Of a DNA stretch of 64,000 nt, positions 40,242 through 48,953 are shown piece by piece. Origin of the DNA: Gordonia rubripertincta. GTDB taxonomy: Bacteria > Actinomycetota > Actinomycetes > Mycobacteriales > Mycobacteriaceae. The stretch lies in assembly GCF_038024875.1 (NCBI RefSeq), contig NZ_CP136136.1, positions 2,604,001-2,668,000 of the forward strand. The letters run 5' to 3'. Under the pieces are notes generated by a model that saw nothing but the letters and a program-made list of their open reading frames with translations, was not told where the DNA came from and did no database searches. A program made the position numbers and the translations under genes. Position 1 is the stretch's first letter. Each line of letters starts with the position of its first letter.

Positions 40242-41615
40242 TCACCGCGCAGGCCGGACCGACCGAACGGCGATGCCCACCCCGATGACCGCGAGACAAG
40301 CGAAACCGAACGTCAGCAGTCGTGCCGATCCGACTGCATCGGCGCCGAAGCTGACGAGCAGACCGGCGGCTGCCGACCCGACGGTGTTGGCGACCATCTG
40401 CACGGAGTTGATACCGGCCGACGCCCGAGCGGCCTCGGCCTGATCGGTGGTGATGCCCATGGCGGCGGTCGCGATGTGCGGGAAGGCCATGCCGATGCCC
40501 ATGCCGGCGAAGACGAGGCAGGCGTACCAACCGGCGATCGCGATCGGTGCGGTCGAGGACTGGAGGAGGCCGTAACCGGCCATGCCTGCGGCGAGGAACG
40601 CCGGCCCCGCGATGCGGGCCGCCGACGCCGAACGGCCGTGGGCCCATGTGCTGCTGGCGATCTGCGCGACCGTCCACCCGGTCGACAGCGCGGCCGGCAG
40701 AAGGCCCGCGGCGAATGGGGACAGGCCGCCGACCTGCTGGCCGAACAGAGGGAGGAAGGCCTCGGCGGTCGACCCGGCAGCCAACACCGCGATCGAGAGA
40801 TAGATCCACTTGAGCGGATTGCCCACCGAATAGGTGAGGCGGGGGAGCAGGCCGGTGTCGCCATGTCGGTCCACGGCGACGAACCCGGCGAGGGCGAGCA
40901 GCGCGACGGCGCCGAGAACCACGACCGCCGTCGTCGAACCGGAGACCGCGGCCACCGAGACCGCCCCGGCCGCGACGGTCACCGCGGCGAGCGACGCCCA
41001 CGGCAACGGGTGCCGTTCGTCGGAGCCGCGACCTCGCGGGAGCACCCGCCCGGCCACCGCGGCGATGGCAAGCGTGACCACAGTGAGGAACCAGAACGAA
41101 CCGCGCCACAGTCCGACCTCGGCGAACATGCCACCGATCGCGGGCCCCACGATGTTCCCGACACCCCACATCGCCGAGATCAGAGCCACGGCCCGGCCCC
41201 AGATGCGCTGCGGCAGTGCGATCTGCACGACCGCGAACGCCAGGCCCGTGAGCAGTCCGCCACCGAGTCCCTGGATCAGCCTGCCGGCCAACAGGATCGG
41301 CATGGTCGGGGTGAGCGCGCAGACCAGCGAACCCGCGGCGAACGCGGAGAAGCCGATCAGGTAGGCGCCCCGTGCGCCGAACTGCGCCAGCGCGCGTGTG
41401 ACCAACATCGATGCCACGACGGAGGCGATCAGGAAGACCGTGACGACCCAGGCGTAGAACTGTTCGCCGCCGATGTCGGCGACGGTGCTGGGCAACGAGG
41501 CCGAGGTGAGGAAGGTGTTGATGGCGAAGACGAGGATGCCGCCGGCGAAGACCGACACCGCGGCGCGGTGTTCACGGGCGAGGAGTTCGGACCATCCGCC
41601 CGTTGACGTCGACAC
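40242..41615 (-). CDS. MFS transporter
   Basis: 457 residues with about 12-14 membrane segments. Family features: GGILVFAINTFLTSASLPSTVADIGG at the start, LAGRLIQGLGGGLLTGLAFAVVQIALPQRIWGRAVALISAMWGVGNIVGPAIGGMFAE (motif C region), and a central Asp/Arg-rich loop. It looks like a DHA-type drug or metabolite exporter of the EmrB/QacA group. Substrate unknown. It lies just upstream of ggt on the same strand and is divergent from the SRPBCC gene at 41755. Confidence 0.85.
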   Translation of the reverse strand: MSTSTGGWSELLAREHRAAVSVFAGGILVFAINTFLTSASLPSTVADIGGEQFYAWVVTVFLIASVVASMLVTRALAQFGARGAYLIGFSAFAAGSLVCALTPTMPILLAGRLIQGLGGGLLTGLAFAVVQIALPQRIWGRAVALISAMWGVGNIVGPAIGGMFAEVGLWRGSFWFLTVVTLAIAAVAGRVLPRGRGSDERHPLPWASLAAVTVAAGAVSVAAVSGSTTAVVVLGAVALLALAGFVAVDRHGDTGLLPRLTYSVGNPLKWIYLSIAVLAAGSTAEAFLPLFGQQVGGLSPFAAGLLPAALSTGWTVAQIASSTWAHGRSASAARIAGPAFLAAGMAGYGLLQSSTAPIAIAGWYACLVFAGMGIGMAFPHIATAAMGITTDQAEAARASAGINSVQMVANTVGSAAAGLLVSFGADAVGSARLLTFGFACLAVIGVGIAVRSVRPAR

Positions 41616-41754
41616 CGTCTGAAGGAATATCCGACCCGGCGACGGCGGTCAAATCGGTCGGCCGTGTCCCGCACCCGGAGGCGGTGCCGACCGCATAGTG
41701 TCGATCGGGAACAGCACGGCCACACCGGCCGGGCACGCGAGAACGGGGTAGAGC

Positions 41755-42195
41755 GTGGGAGTGGTACGTCATCAGGCCGTGGTCGATGCACCTCGGGACA
41801 AGGTCTTCCAGTACGTCGACGGGTACCAGAACGTTCCCGAGTACCTGATGGGGGTGACCCGCTTCGAGCCGAGGACCGAACAGACCCAGGGCCTGGGCTC
41901 CGTCTTCGAGCTGTCGATCGACGTCGGTCCGAAGAAGCTCAAGTCGGTCGTGGAATGCACCCGGTACGTCGTCGACGAACTGATCGAGCTCAAGGCGATC
42001 GAGGGTTTCCAGGCCGACACCACCTGGCGGTTCCTCGACGCCGACACGGGCACCGAGCTGCAGGTGGAGTTCAGCTACACCCTGCCCGGCGGTATCGCGG
42101 GTCGAGTGCTCGGTGGCATCGTCGGGCCGTTCGCCGCCCAGGCCATCAAGCACACGGAGTCCACCATCGCGAAGAACGTGGCTGCCCGGGGCTGA
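41755..42195 (+). CDS. SRPBCC family protein (polyketide cyclase/dehydrase-like)
   Basis: 146 residues from GTG 41755. The START-like fold is recognisable from MGVVRHQAVVDAPRDKVFQYV at the start, then YLMGVTRFEPRTEQTQGLGSVF, a central TWRFLDADTGTELQVEFSY, and a C-terminal helix ending in KHTESTIAKNV. The family binds hydrophobic ligands and includes cyclases and lipid carriers; its function here cannot be told. Convergent with the MFS gene at 42203, 7 bp apart. Confidence 0.8.
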   Translation: MGVVRHQAVVDAPRDKVFQYVDGYQNVPEYLMGVTRFEPRTEQTQGLGSVFELSIDVGPKKLKSVVECTRYVVDELIELKAIEGFQADTTWRFLDADTGTELQVEFSYTLPGGIAGRVLGGIVGPFAAQAIKHTESTIAKNVAARG

Positions 42196-42202
42196 GCACG
42201 CC

Positions 42203-43831
42203 TCAGGTTCCGGTGACCCCGTCGGCCGCGTCGTCGTCGTGCGCGACGACGCGGTTCGGCAGGTTCTTCGAGAAGAGCAGCGCCAGCACGAGCAGGACGA
42301 ACACGATGAACAGGGCCTGCTGGATTGCGGCGACCTGCGCGTCGGCATAGGCGTCGGACACGGCCTGGGCGCCGGATTCCGAGCCGCCGGAGTCCAGGAC
42401 CAGGGTGCGTGCCTGATCCGCCGAGATGATGGGTACCCCGGCGTCGTCGACGGTCGAGACGATCTGCTGTTGCTCTGTGGCGGACAGTGATTCGGTGTCG
42501 CCGACGGCGGAGAGGAAACCCGACGACAGCAGGAGGATGAACACCGAACCCGCCACCGCCGTCCCGAACGACGAGCCGAGGTTCTGGAAGGTGCCCTGCA
42601 GCCCGCCGACCTCGGAGGTGTCCTTCTCCTCTACCGCGGACATGTTGACGTTGCCGAGCTGGGAGGCGAGAAGGCCGAAACCCGCTCCGACGACGAACAT
42701 CCCGATGGCGAAGGCCACACTCCGCAGGTCGACCCCGACCGCGGCGATCACGAAGAGGACGCCGAGGGCCATGATGATCTGTCCGCCGCGGGCGATGAAG
42801 CGGGCGGAGCGTCGTGCGGTGAGCCACGATCCGAGAACCGAGAACAAGACGAGGCCAACCGAGAGCGGCAGGATTTTGACCCCGGTCTGCAGCGCATCGC
42901 GCCCCAGCATCGTCTGCAGGTAGACCGGCACCACGAAGAACAGGGCGGCGATCGCGAAGTACTGGGCGAGGAATCCGCCGAGGCCGCTGCGCAGCGCGGG
43001 GATCCTCAGCAGTTCGACGCGGAGCAGTGGTTGCCGGCCGGTACGGGCAAGCGTGCGTTGACGATCGACGAACAACCAGAGCACGACGACACCGATCAGC
43101 ATCAGGTAGGCGACCGGGGAGACGCCCAGCGGGGCGATCTCGGTGCCGCCGATCTCCGGCGGGTGCTGCGGTTTCAGCCATCCCCAGGTCTTCGACTGCA
43201 GCACTCCGTAGACGATGAGGGCCAGGCCGCCGGCGGATGCGAGGACGCTGAGCGGGTCGATCCGTACGTCGCGGTCGCGCTCGACGTCGTGGATGAGGCC
43301 CGCCGCGAACAGGACGACGACCATGACCACCGTCTCGGCGACGAAGACGTAACGCCACGAGGCGTAGGTGGTCATCAGGCCGCCGAGCAACGGGCCGACG
43401 GCGGCGGCGAGTCCGGTCACCGCGCCGAGGACCGAGAACGCGGTGACCCGTGCCTTTCCGGTGTAGTTGATGGCGGCCAGGGAGGCGATCGCGGGGATCA
43501 CGAGCACTGCGCCGAGTCCCTCGACCAGGGACCAGCCCAGCATCAGGACGGTCAGGTTGGGGCTCAAAGCGGTCGTGAGGGAACCGATCCCGTAGATGAC
43601 GGCACCGATCTTGAAGGCCCGCGCGCGACCCATGAGGTCGCCGAGTTTGCCGCCGGTCAACATGAACGCCGCCATCGTCAGGGCGTAGAAGGTGATCGCG
43701 GCCTGCATACCGGTGATCGAGGTGTCGAGATCGGCTGCCACGACCGAGATCGACACGTTCATGACGGTGCTGTCGAGCACCATCACGAATTGGGAGACCG
43801 CGAGGATGACGATGACCGACCACGAACGCAT
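42203..43831 (-). CDS. MFS transporter, DHA2 family
   Basis: 542 residues, about 14 membrane segments typical of the EmrB/QacA (DHA2) family. Motifs: SQFVMVLDSTVMNVSISVVAADL (TM1, with Asp); TGGKLGDLMGRARAFKIG (motif A); VLGAVTGLAAAVGPLLGGLM (motif C). A long C-terminal extracytoplasmic loop (about 440-500, rich in Ser/Asp/Gln) precedes the last segment, and the tail is acidic. Likely a proton-driven exporter of hydrophobic compounds. It is 55 bp downstream of the TetR gene on the same strand and may be under its control. Confidence 0.88.
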   Translation of the reverse strand: MRSWSVIVILAVSQFVMVLDSTVMNVSISVVAADLDTSITGMQAAITFYALTMAAFMLTGGKLGDLMGRARAFKIGAVIYGIGSLTTALSPNLTVLMLGWSLVEGLGAVLVIPAIASLAAINYTGKARVTAFSVLGAVTGLAAAVGPLLGGLMTTYASWRYVFVAETVVMVVVLFAAGLIHDVERDRDVRIDPLSVLASAGGLALIVYGVLQSKTWGWLKPQHPPEIGGTEIAPLGVSPVAYLMLIGVVVLWLFVDRQRTLARTGRQPLLRVELLRIPALRSGLGGFLAQYFAIAALFFVVPVYLQTMLGRDALQTGVKILPLSVGLVLFSVLGSWLTARRSARFIARGGQIIMALGVLFVIAAVGVDLRSVAFAIGMFVVGAGFGLLASQLGNVNMSAVEEKDTSEVGGLQGTFQNLGSSFGTAVAGSVFILLLSSGFLSAVGDTESLSATEQQQIVSTVDDAGVPIISADQARTLVLDSGGSESGAQAVSDAYADAQVAAIQQALFIVFVLLVLALLFSKNLPNRVVAHDDDAADGVTGT

Positions 43832-43886
43832 CGCGGAACTCCCCTCAGCTGGAAAGTGATCCGACGATTGTCCCAGCCGGGAGCCG

Positions 43887-44579
43887 TCAGCGTGGCGGAT
43901 CGAGCATCGGGACGAGGAATCGTCTCGCGATGTCGGCCAGCTGGGCGTCGTCGGTGATGTCGACGACGCGACTCGGCACGGTGAGGAACGATGCCGATAT
44001 GCGTACCATCATCTCGGCCACGATCTCGACATCGAGGTCCCCGGAGATGTTGCCCGCCAACTGTTCTCGTCGTAACTGAGCGGCCACGAACTGTTGCACC
44101 ACGGACAGCAGGAGGCCGTCGTCGCCGATCATCGATTCGATGAGCATGCTCGATTCGGAGTCGGCCATTCCGCTGATCAGAGGGTTGCTCGCGACGGCCC
44201 GCAATGATCCGACAAATCCGACGACCACGCGCTCGGCGACCGTCTGCGCGGCCGGGATGTCGGTGCGGAACTGGTCGAAGTAGCGCCGGAACTCGCGCAG
44301 CACCACCTCGTCCACCAAGGCGTCCTTGGTGGCGAACTTCCGGTAGAGGGTCACCCGCGTCACGCCCGCGTTCTTGGCGACCTTCTCCATCGGGGTCCGC
44401 TGGATGCCGAGTCGGCAGAAAAGGTCGAAGGCGGCGTCGAGGAGGCGTTCGGCGGTCGGATCGGATTCGGTGTCGGTGGGGTTCACCGACCCGAGGAACG
44501 CGCGGTGGATGACCGAACTCGACGACGAGCCGGCCGGCATCATGCCCGGATTCGGGATGTCTGCTGCGGGCAACGGCAT
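43887..44579 (-). CDS. TetR-family regulator beside lcp (LcpR-like)
   Basis: 230 residues from ATG 44579, which has GGAAGGGAA just upstream; the longer upstream frame overlaps the promoter region and is not favoured. A Pro/Ser-rich N-terminal arm of about 40 residues precedes the HTH: LLDAAFDLFCRLGIQRTPMEK, then KNAGVTRVTLYRKFATKDALV. The rest is an effector domain. In Gordonia polyisoprenivorans a TetR regulator (LcpR) next to lcp represses rubber-cleavage genes; the same divergent arrangement is seen here. It could instead, or also, control the DHA2 exporter downstream. Confidence 0.85.
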   Translation of the reverse strand: MPLPAADIPNPGMMPAGSSSSSVIHRAFLGSVNPTDTESDPTAERLLDAAFDLFCRLGIQRTPMEKVAKNAGVTRVTLYRKFATKDALVDEVVLREFRRYFDQFRTDIPAAQTVAERVVVGFVGSLRAVASNPLISGMADSESSMLIESMIGDDGLLLSVVQQFVAAQLRREQLAGNISGDLDVEIVAEMMVRISASFLTVPSRVVDITDDAQLADIARRFLVPMLDPPR

Positions 44580-44677
44580 CGGCGATTCCCTTCCTGTGGC
44601 GATCGATCTGCCCGGATCAATGATCGCAAATCCGAGAATGTCGGTGTGTCCTGAGTCACTCGATGCTATCAAGGATA

Positions 44678-44702
44678 CAAGGTTACGAAAATTGTCACAT
44701 TG
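44678..44702. promoter_or_regulatory. Putative TetR (LcpR-like) operator upstream of lcp
   Basis: CAAGGTTAC (44678-44686) and GTCACATTG (44694-44702) form an inverted repeat (7 of 9 pairs) around a 7-nt AT-rich centre, between the divergent TetR and lcp genes. TTGTCA (44692-44697), a possible lcp -35 box, lies inside it, so binding would block transcription. Confidence 0.45.
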
Positions 44703-44729
44703 ATACATCGGACTAGATGGGACGGGGTC

Positions 44730-45953
44730 ATGGAAGATCTGAACAGACGCAGGCTACTCAAGGCCGGAGGAGTGGTCGGGGCAGCCGGCGCGGTGGCCGC
44801 GGTGGCTCCGGCGACACCGTGGACGTGGTCGCCCGCGAACTCGCTGCCTGGCCGCGGCGCGGGCACCGACCCGCGCACACTCTGGGACGACGAGGCCGAC
44901 CCGGTGATCGCCAAGGTCATCGACAGTGGTCAGGCGCCGAAGGTCAACAAGCTGCTGCGGACCTGGCACAAGAACGCGCAGCCGCTGCCGGCCGGGCTGC
45001 CGCCGGAGCTGCGCGACTTCATGGAGCACGCACGGCAGCTCCCGTCGTGGACCGACCAGTCCAAGCTGGCCGACGCGGTGAAGTTCAACCAGAAGCGCGG
45101 CACGTATCTCGGCGTCATCTACGGGTTCGCGAGCGGCATGATGAGCACCCTCATCCCCAAGGAGGCGCGTGCGGTCTACTACTCCAAGGGCGGATGGGAC
45201 CTGAAGGACCGCATCTCCAAGACCGCCAAACTCGGCTACGACATCGGCTCGCTCAACGCCTACCAACCCGGTGGTGAGATGGTCGTGACCTGCCTGAAGA
45301 CACGGATGGCGCATGCCGGCGTCCGACACCTCCTCCCGCAGTCGCCGCACTGGGTGCACTCCGCGTCGGAGGACGTGCCGATCAGCCAGGCCGACGTCAT
45401 GGTGACCTGGCACAGCCTGCCGACCACCGTGATGCGCAACTTCCGCAAGTGGCAGGTGCCGATCGCCGCCGACGAATCGGCGGGCTTCCTGCACTCGTGG
45501 CAGATCACCGCACACATGCTGGGCGTCAAGGACGAGTACATCCCGGCGTCGTGGAACGCCGCCGAATCCCAGGCGAAGCAGGTGCTCGACCCGATTCAGC
45601 ACCCCACGCCGGAGGGCCGCAAGCTCGCGGACATGCTGCTCGACCTGGGCATGAATCTGGACCTGACCCTGCTCTCGCGCGGAGTGCTCGGCGCGTTGAC
45701 CCGGTTCATGCTCGGTGACAAGGCCGCCGACGGGCTGAACATCCCGCGCGAACCCGTGTGGACGCCGCTGCTTGAGACCGCCTGGACGCCCTACGTACTG
45801 GTCCGTGAAGGCCTGCTGAACGCCGGGATGCCGCGCGAGGCGTACTGGATGATCGACGAATTCCTCCGCCAGTTCGTCCTCTTCTACATGTCGGAACTGC
45901 GGATGCCGATCAACATCGAGATCCCGGTGTTCAACAACCCCAGATACCGGTGA
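44730..45953 (+). CDS. lcp: Latex-clearing protein, rubber oxygenase (Lcp)
   Basis: 407 residues from ATG 44730 (GGGG upstream), the same length as Lcp of Streptomyces sp. K30. A twin-arginine signal (NRRRLLKAGG, then an Ala-rich stretch to about 30) predicts Tat export with bound haem. The rest is the DUF2236 globin-like domain. Residues aligned to those shown to matter in Lcp-K30 are all present with a constant offset of 3: Glu145 (148), Arg161 (164), Lys164 (167), Thr165 (168) and haem ligand His195 (198). Lcp cleaves cis-1,4-polyisoprene to oligo-isoprenoid aldehydes and ketones. The divergent TetR gene supports this. Another member of the wider MpaB-like oxygenase family is less likely. 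Confidence 0.92.
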   Translation: MEDLNRRRLLKAGGVVGAAGAVAAVAPATPWTWSPANSLPGRGAGTDPRTLWDDEADPVIAKVIDSGQAPKVNKLLRTWHKNAQPLPAGLPPELRDFMEHARQLPSWTDQSKLADAVKFNQKRGTYLGVIYGFASGMMSTLIPKEARAVYYSKGGWDLKDRISKTAKLGYDIGSLNAYQPGGEMVVTCLKTRMAHAGVRHLLPQSPHWVHSASEDVPISQADVMVTWHSLPTTVMRNFRKWQVPIAADESAGFLHSWQITAHMLGVKDEYIPASWNAAESQAKQVLDPIQHPTPEGRKLADMLLDLGMNLDLTLLSRGVLGALTRFMLGDKAADGLNIPREPVWTPLLETAWTPYVLVREGLLNAGMPREAYWMIDEFLRQFVLFYMSELRMPINIEIPVFNNPRYR

Positions 45954-45989
45954 CCTCCGGCGGTCGATCCCTCGCGGCCGTCGACGAGG

Positions 45990-47267
45990 CTACGAGGGTT
46001 CGGCGCCGACCGCTCGGTCTTGCTTCTTCTCGCGCTTCGGCAGCAGGGGGATGCGGGGCCGGGCGGTCAGCCACTTGCTGAACGGGAGGCGCAGCAGGAG
46101 GTCGACGACGATCAGCGAGCTGCTCAGAACGACCGCGATGAGGATCAGCGACCGCAGGATCGCGGAATGCGGGAACCACTCGAACAGTCCGCTGAGGAAG
46201 CCGACGCGTCCGAGGACGTCGAGGATGAGCGGGTGCACGGCGAAGACGCCGAACGCGCGCAGTGTCGCCTGCGAGACGAACTTCGCCGCGGCCGGCCGGC
46301 CCGCGGCGCGGCGATCGTCCCAGACGAGGCCGATCAGCCACAGCAGTACGAACCCACCCACGAGCCACGGCAGCGACACCGGGTTCCAGGCGGTGTTGGC
46401 CTTCCACGGCACGTTTCCCGGCGAGGTCGCGAGCAGGTAACCGGCGACGGTGAACGCGGCGCATCCGGCGGCGACGAGCACCACGGTCGCCATGTGTTCG
46501 CGCAGCCACTTGTCCACGGCCTGCTGGTGCTGCGCCGCGAGCACACCCATGGCGACGAACAGCGCGTACATCGGCAACGTCTTCCACAGATGGTTGTAGG
46601 TGACGTCCCAGGCGGCACCCGACGGCCGCGGCAGGTACTGGTAGATGACGAACATCGTGATCTGCATCAGGGCGCCACCGGACAGCAGCAGCCACGGCCG
46701 GCTGCGGCCGCGTTCGAAGATCCACGCGATGAGCGGGAAGAACAGGTAGATCTGCATCGAGATCAGCAGGAAGTACAGCTGGTACTTGCCCTCGCCGACC
46801 AGCAGGTCGTGTGCGAGTCCGGAGAACCATTCACCGGCCGGCGGGAACGGGTTGTCCCGGATGACGATGTGATCGGTGATCGCATAGATGACCGTCCAGG
46901 CCAGGTAGGGCCCGATCACCAGACCGAAGCGGCGGCGCCAGAACTGCGCCGGGGACATCTCGCGGCCCTGCATGCTCAGCACGAGGACGTAGAGCGTCAC
47001 TGCGACGAAGCCGTAGCGGGTGAGATGACACAGGGTGCCGACCAGGTTGGCGCCGCGGACCTCGTCGGGCCCGCCGTTGATCGCGTTCACGCTGTGGGCG
47101 ACCACCACGAAGGTGAACAGGAACACCCGGATGAAGTCGGCGGTGTGAGCGCGGGAGCGCGGTTCGGGAACAGCGCGGGAACGCGGTTCGGGAACCGGGG
47201 CTGCCGTCGGCCGCGTCGTGCTGGTCTCGGTATCGGCGGTGCGCGCCGAGCTCGCTGCGTGCACCAA
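45990..47267 (-). CDS. Acyltransferase 3 family membrane protein
   Basis: About 425 residues from TTG 47267, which has GGGGGAGGT 7-8 bp upstream; GTG 47264 is nearly as good, and GTG/ATG further up gives an unlikely extension. After an N-terminal hydrophilic region with a VPEPRSRA repeat come about ten membrane segments, beginning FIRVFLFTFVVVAHSVNAI with the family His. WRRRFGLVIGPYLAWTVIYA and FGVFAVHPLILDVLG follow. Acyltransferase 3 proteins O-acylate sugars, lipids or antibiotics at the membrane. The substrate is unknown; a cell-envelope glycolipid or polysaccharide is likely in this lineage. Downstream of and convergent with lcp. Confidence 0.8.
   Translation of the reverse strand: MVHAASSARTADTETSTTRPTAAPVPEPRSRAVPEPRSRAHTADFIRVFLFTFVVVAHSVNAINGGPDEVRGANLVGTLCHLTRYGFVAVTLYVLVLSMQGREMSPAQFWRRRFGLVIGPYLAWTVIYAITDHIVIRDNPFPPAGEWFSGLAHDLLVGEGKYQLYFLLISMQIYLFFPLIAWIFERGRSRPWLLLSGGALMQITMFVIYQYLPRPSGAAWDVTYNHLWKTLPMYALFVAMGVLAAQHQQAVDKWLREHMATVVLVAAGCAAFTVAGYLLATSPGNVPWKANTAWNPVSLPWLVGGFVLLWLIGLVWDDRRAAGRPAAAKFVSQATLRAFGVFAVHPLILDVLGRVGFLSGLFEWFPHSAILRSLILIAVVLSSSLIVVDLLLRLPFSKWLTARPRIPLLPKREKKQDRAVGAEPS
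47151..47198 (-). repeat. 24-bp tandem repeat, two copies, inside the acyltransferase gene
   Basis: Two adjacent 24-bp units (47151-47174 and 47175-47198) with two or three differences encode VPEPRSRA twice in the N-terminal cytoplasmic region. Confidence 0.75.
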
Positions 47268-47565
47268 CGGAAAGACCTCCCCCGGGTTGACCAAACTGTT
47301 ACCTGAACGAAGTGTACGGGCCGAATCTGGCAGGGACCTCAACGCCGGGGTGTCCGCAGTGGCGACAATCACAGCCGGAATTGCCCGGTTCACTGTTGTC
47401 GGCGAGGTTACCGGACGGCGGAGAATGTGGCAGATCGGCGAAATCCGGCCGCGTGGAGAGGCCGGCGACGGTGCAGGAACTTCGCGCTCCCCACGATCTG
47501 AGGAGGGGGCACAGACGGCTGGGGTTGCTGCCGTAGACTTGCCGCGTCGCCCGCGTGGGCGCCCA

Positions 47566-47641
47566 GCCTTCGTAGCTCAGGGGATAGAGCAACCCTCTCC
47601 TAAAGGGTAGGTCGTAGGTTCGAATCCTACCGAGGGCACCA
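47566..47641 (+). tRNA. tRNA-Arg (anticodon CCT)
   Basis: 76 nt with an encoded CCA. The acceptor stem GCCTTCG/CGAGGGC has one G-T pair; D arm GCTCAGGGGATAGAGC; anticodon arm ACCCT-CTCCTAA-AGGGT with CCT at the centre; T arm GTAGG-TTCGAAT-CCTAC. It reads AGG arginine codons. Confidence 0.97.
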
Positions 47642-47669
47642 AGCAACAGCGGGGCACCAGCTGTTGCTT
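47641..47669 (+). terminator. Terminator of tRNA-Arg
   Basis: AAGCAACAGC (47641-47650) and GCTGTTGCTT (47660-47669) form a perfect 10-bp stem with a 9-nt loop, followed by TTTC. The stem begins with the final A of the tRNA CCA. Confidence 0.8.
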
Positions 47670-47670
47670 T

Positions 47671-48630
47671 TCACACCGCAGCGGACTTCGCGAACCGCCT
47701 CCGGTACACGAGGGGTGAGACCCCGACGGACGCCGCGAAGTGGTGCCGGAGCAGCGTCGCCGAGGTGAATCCGACCAGGCGTGCGACCTCCTCGACCGGC
47801 GCATCCGTCGATTCCAGCAGGTTCTTTGCGGCCAGCACGCGCTGTTCGGTGAGCCATCTCCGTGGTGACACCCCGACCTCGTCGACGAATCGCCGCGCGA
47901 ACGTCCGGCCGGACATGTGCATGCGTTCGGCCATGTCGTCGACGCTGATGTCACGGTCGAGATGTTCGAGCAGCCAGCTGAGCAACGCGCCGAAACCCTC
48001 GTCGGAGCAGGCGGGCATCGGGGCGTCGACGAACTGTCGCTGACCGCCGTCGCGGTGGGGTGAGACGACCATGCGACGAGCGATCCGGTTTGCGACGCCC
48101 GGACCCCATGCCTCGCGGACGAGGTGCAGTGACGCATCGATCCCGGCCGCCGTGCCGGCGCTGGTGGTGATGGGGCCGTCGTCGACGAAGAGGACGTCGG
48201 TGTCGACCTTCGCCTGCGGGAACTGTCGTGCCAGTTCCTCGCCGAATCGCCAGTGCGTGGTGCAGCGGCGGCCGTCGAGCAGGCCTGCTGCCCCGGCGAC
48301 GAAGGCGCCCGAGCACACGGTGAGGACGCGGCCGCCGTTGTCGACCACCCTGCGCACGGTGTCGAGGATCTCCGCGGGATACTCGCCGTCGACCTTCCCG
48401 CCGGGGATGGCGACGAGGTCGACGTCGCGGCACTCATCGAGGGAATGCGAGACCTGTATCGACACGCCGTTGCCGACCGGTAGCGGCACCGACGGGTCGG
48501 GGGAGGCGACGCGGAAGTCGAAGCCGGGGACGCCGTCGTCGGTGCGGTCGAGGCCGAACACCTCGTGGACGACGCCGAACTCGAACATCGCGACGTTGCC
48601 GTGGAGGAGAACCCCGACCGTTTTCAGCAT
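47671..48630 (-). CDS. GlxA-family transcriptional regulator (DJ-1/PfpI + AraC)
   Basis: 319 residues from ATG 48630. The N-terminal DJ-1/PfpI-like domain (about 1-185) includes VDLVAIPGGK, VLTVCSGAFVAGAAGLLDGRRCTTHW with the nucleophile-elbow Cys, and ITTSAGTAAGIDASLHLV. The C-terminal part is an AraC-type double HTH (about 215-315: DDMAERMHMSGRTFARRF ... VARLVGFTSATLLRHHFAASVGVSPLVYRRRF). Such regulators often activate amine or amino acid catabolism genes. The target is not clear from neighbours: the tRNA gene converges and an unknown small gene diverges. Confidence 0.9.
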   Translation of the reverse strand: MLKTVGVLLHGNVAMFEFGVVHEVFGLDRTDDGVPGFDFRVASPDPSVPLPVGNGVSIQVSHSLDECRDVDLVAIPGGKVDGEYPAEILDTVRRVVDNGGRVLTVCSGAFVAGAAGLLDGRRCTTHWRFGEELARQFPQAKVDTDVLFVDDGPITTSAGTAAGIDASLHLVREAWGPGVANRIARRMVVSPHRDGGQRQFVDAPMPACSDEGFGALLSWLLEHLDRDISVDDMAERMHMSGRTFARRFVDEVGVSPRRWLTEQRVLAAKNLLESTDAPVEEVARLVGFTSATLLRHHFAASVGVSPLVYRRRFAKSAAV

Positions 48631-48712
48631 GACGCCAGTATGGCAGAAGATTTGCGGACATTGACTTTTGTGCCACTGTTGGCGGTAATCAGGCGGGCAG
48701 AGAATTACTGCC

Positions 48713-48928
48713 ATGATCATCGCACTCGCCTTTCTAGCCACGGTGGCGGTTCTGGCCGTCGCCGCACTCGTGTTCTTCACACGCCGTACGCCTGCCGGAA
48801 GTCGTACCCCGCTCCAGCGTTTCGTCGACTGGTGGACTCGCGATCCGAGGCGCCCCTACGGGCCCGACACCGATCGGGTCGCGGTCGAGCTGAGCATCCT
48901 CACGCGCCGCTACGACCGTCTCGTCTGA
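48713..48928 (+). CDS. Small single-pass membrane protein of unknown function
   Basis: 71 residues. An N-terminal membrane segment (IIALAFLATVAVLAVAALVFF, about 2-22) is followed by a basic, Trp/Arg-rich cytoplasmic or external tail (FVDWWTRDPRRPYGPDTDR). I recognise no family. AGAATT lies 6 bp before ATG 48713 with TTGGCG 16 bp further up, so it may be leaderless. It precedes the SDR gene at 48954 by 25 bp and may be co-transcribed. Confidence 0.6.
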   Translation: MIIALAFLATVAVLAVAALVFFTRRTPAGSRTPLQRFVDWWTRDPRRPYGPDTDRVAVELSILTRRYDRLV

Positions 48929-48940
48929 AAGGGGCTGCGA

Positions 48941-48946
48941 TACCGT
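48941..48946 (+). promoter_or_regulatory. -10 element of a likely leaderless promoter (SDR gene)
   Basis: TACCGT lies 7 bp before GTG 48954 with no Shine-Dalgarno sequence. Confidence 0.4.
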
Positions 48947-48953
48947 AGCGGGC

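Noticed and set aside
44580..44708. N-terminal extension of the LcpR-like TetR protein
   Set aside because: It covers the operator-like palindrome and lacks a ribosome-binding site, while ATG 44579 has GGAAGGGAA upstream.
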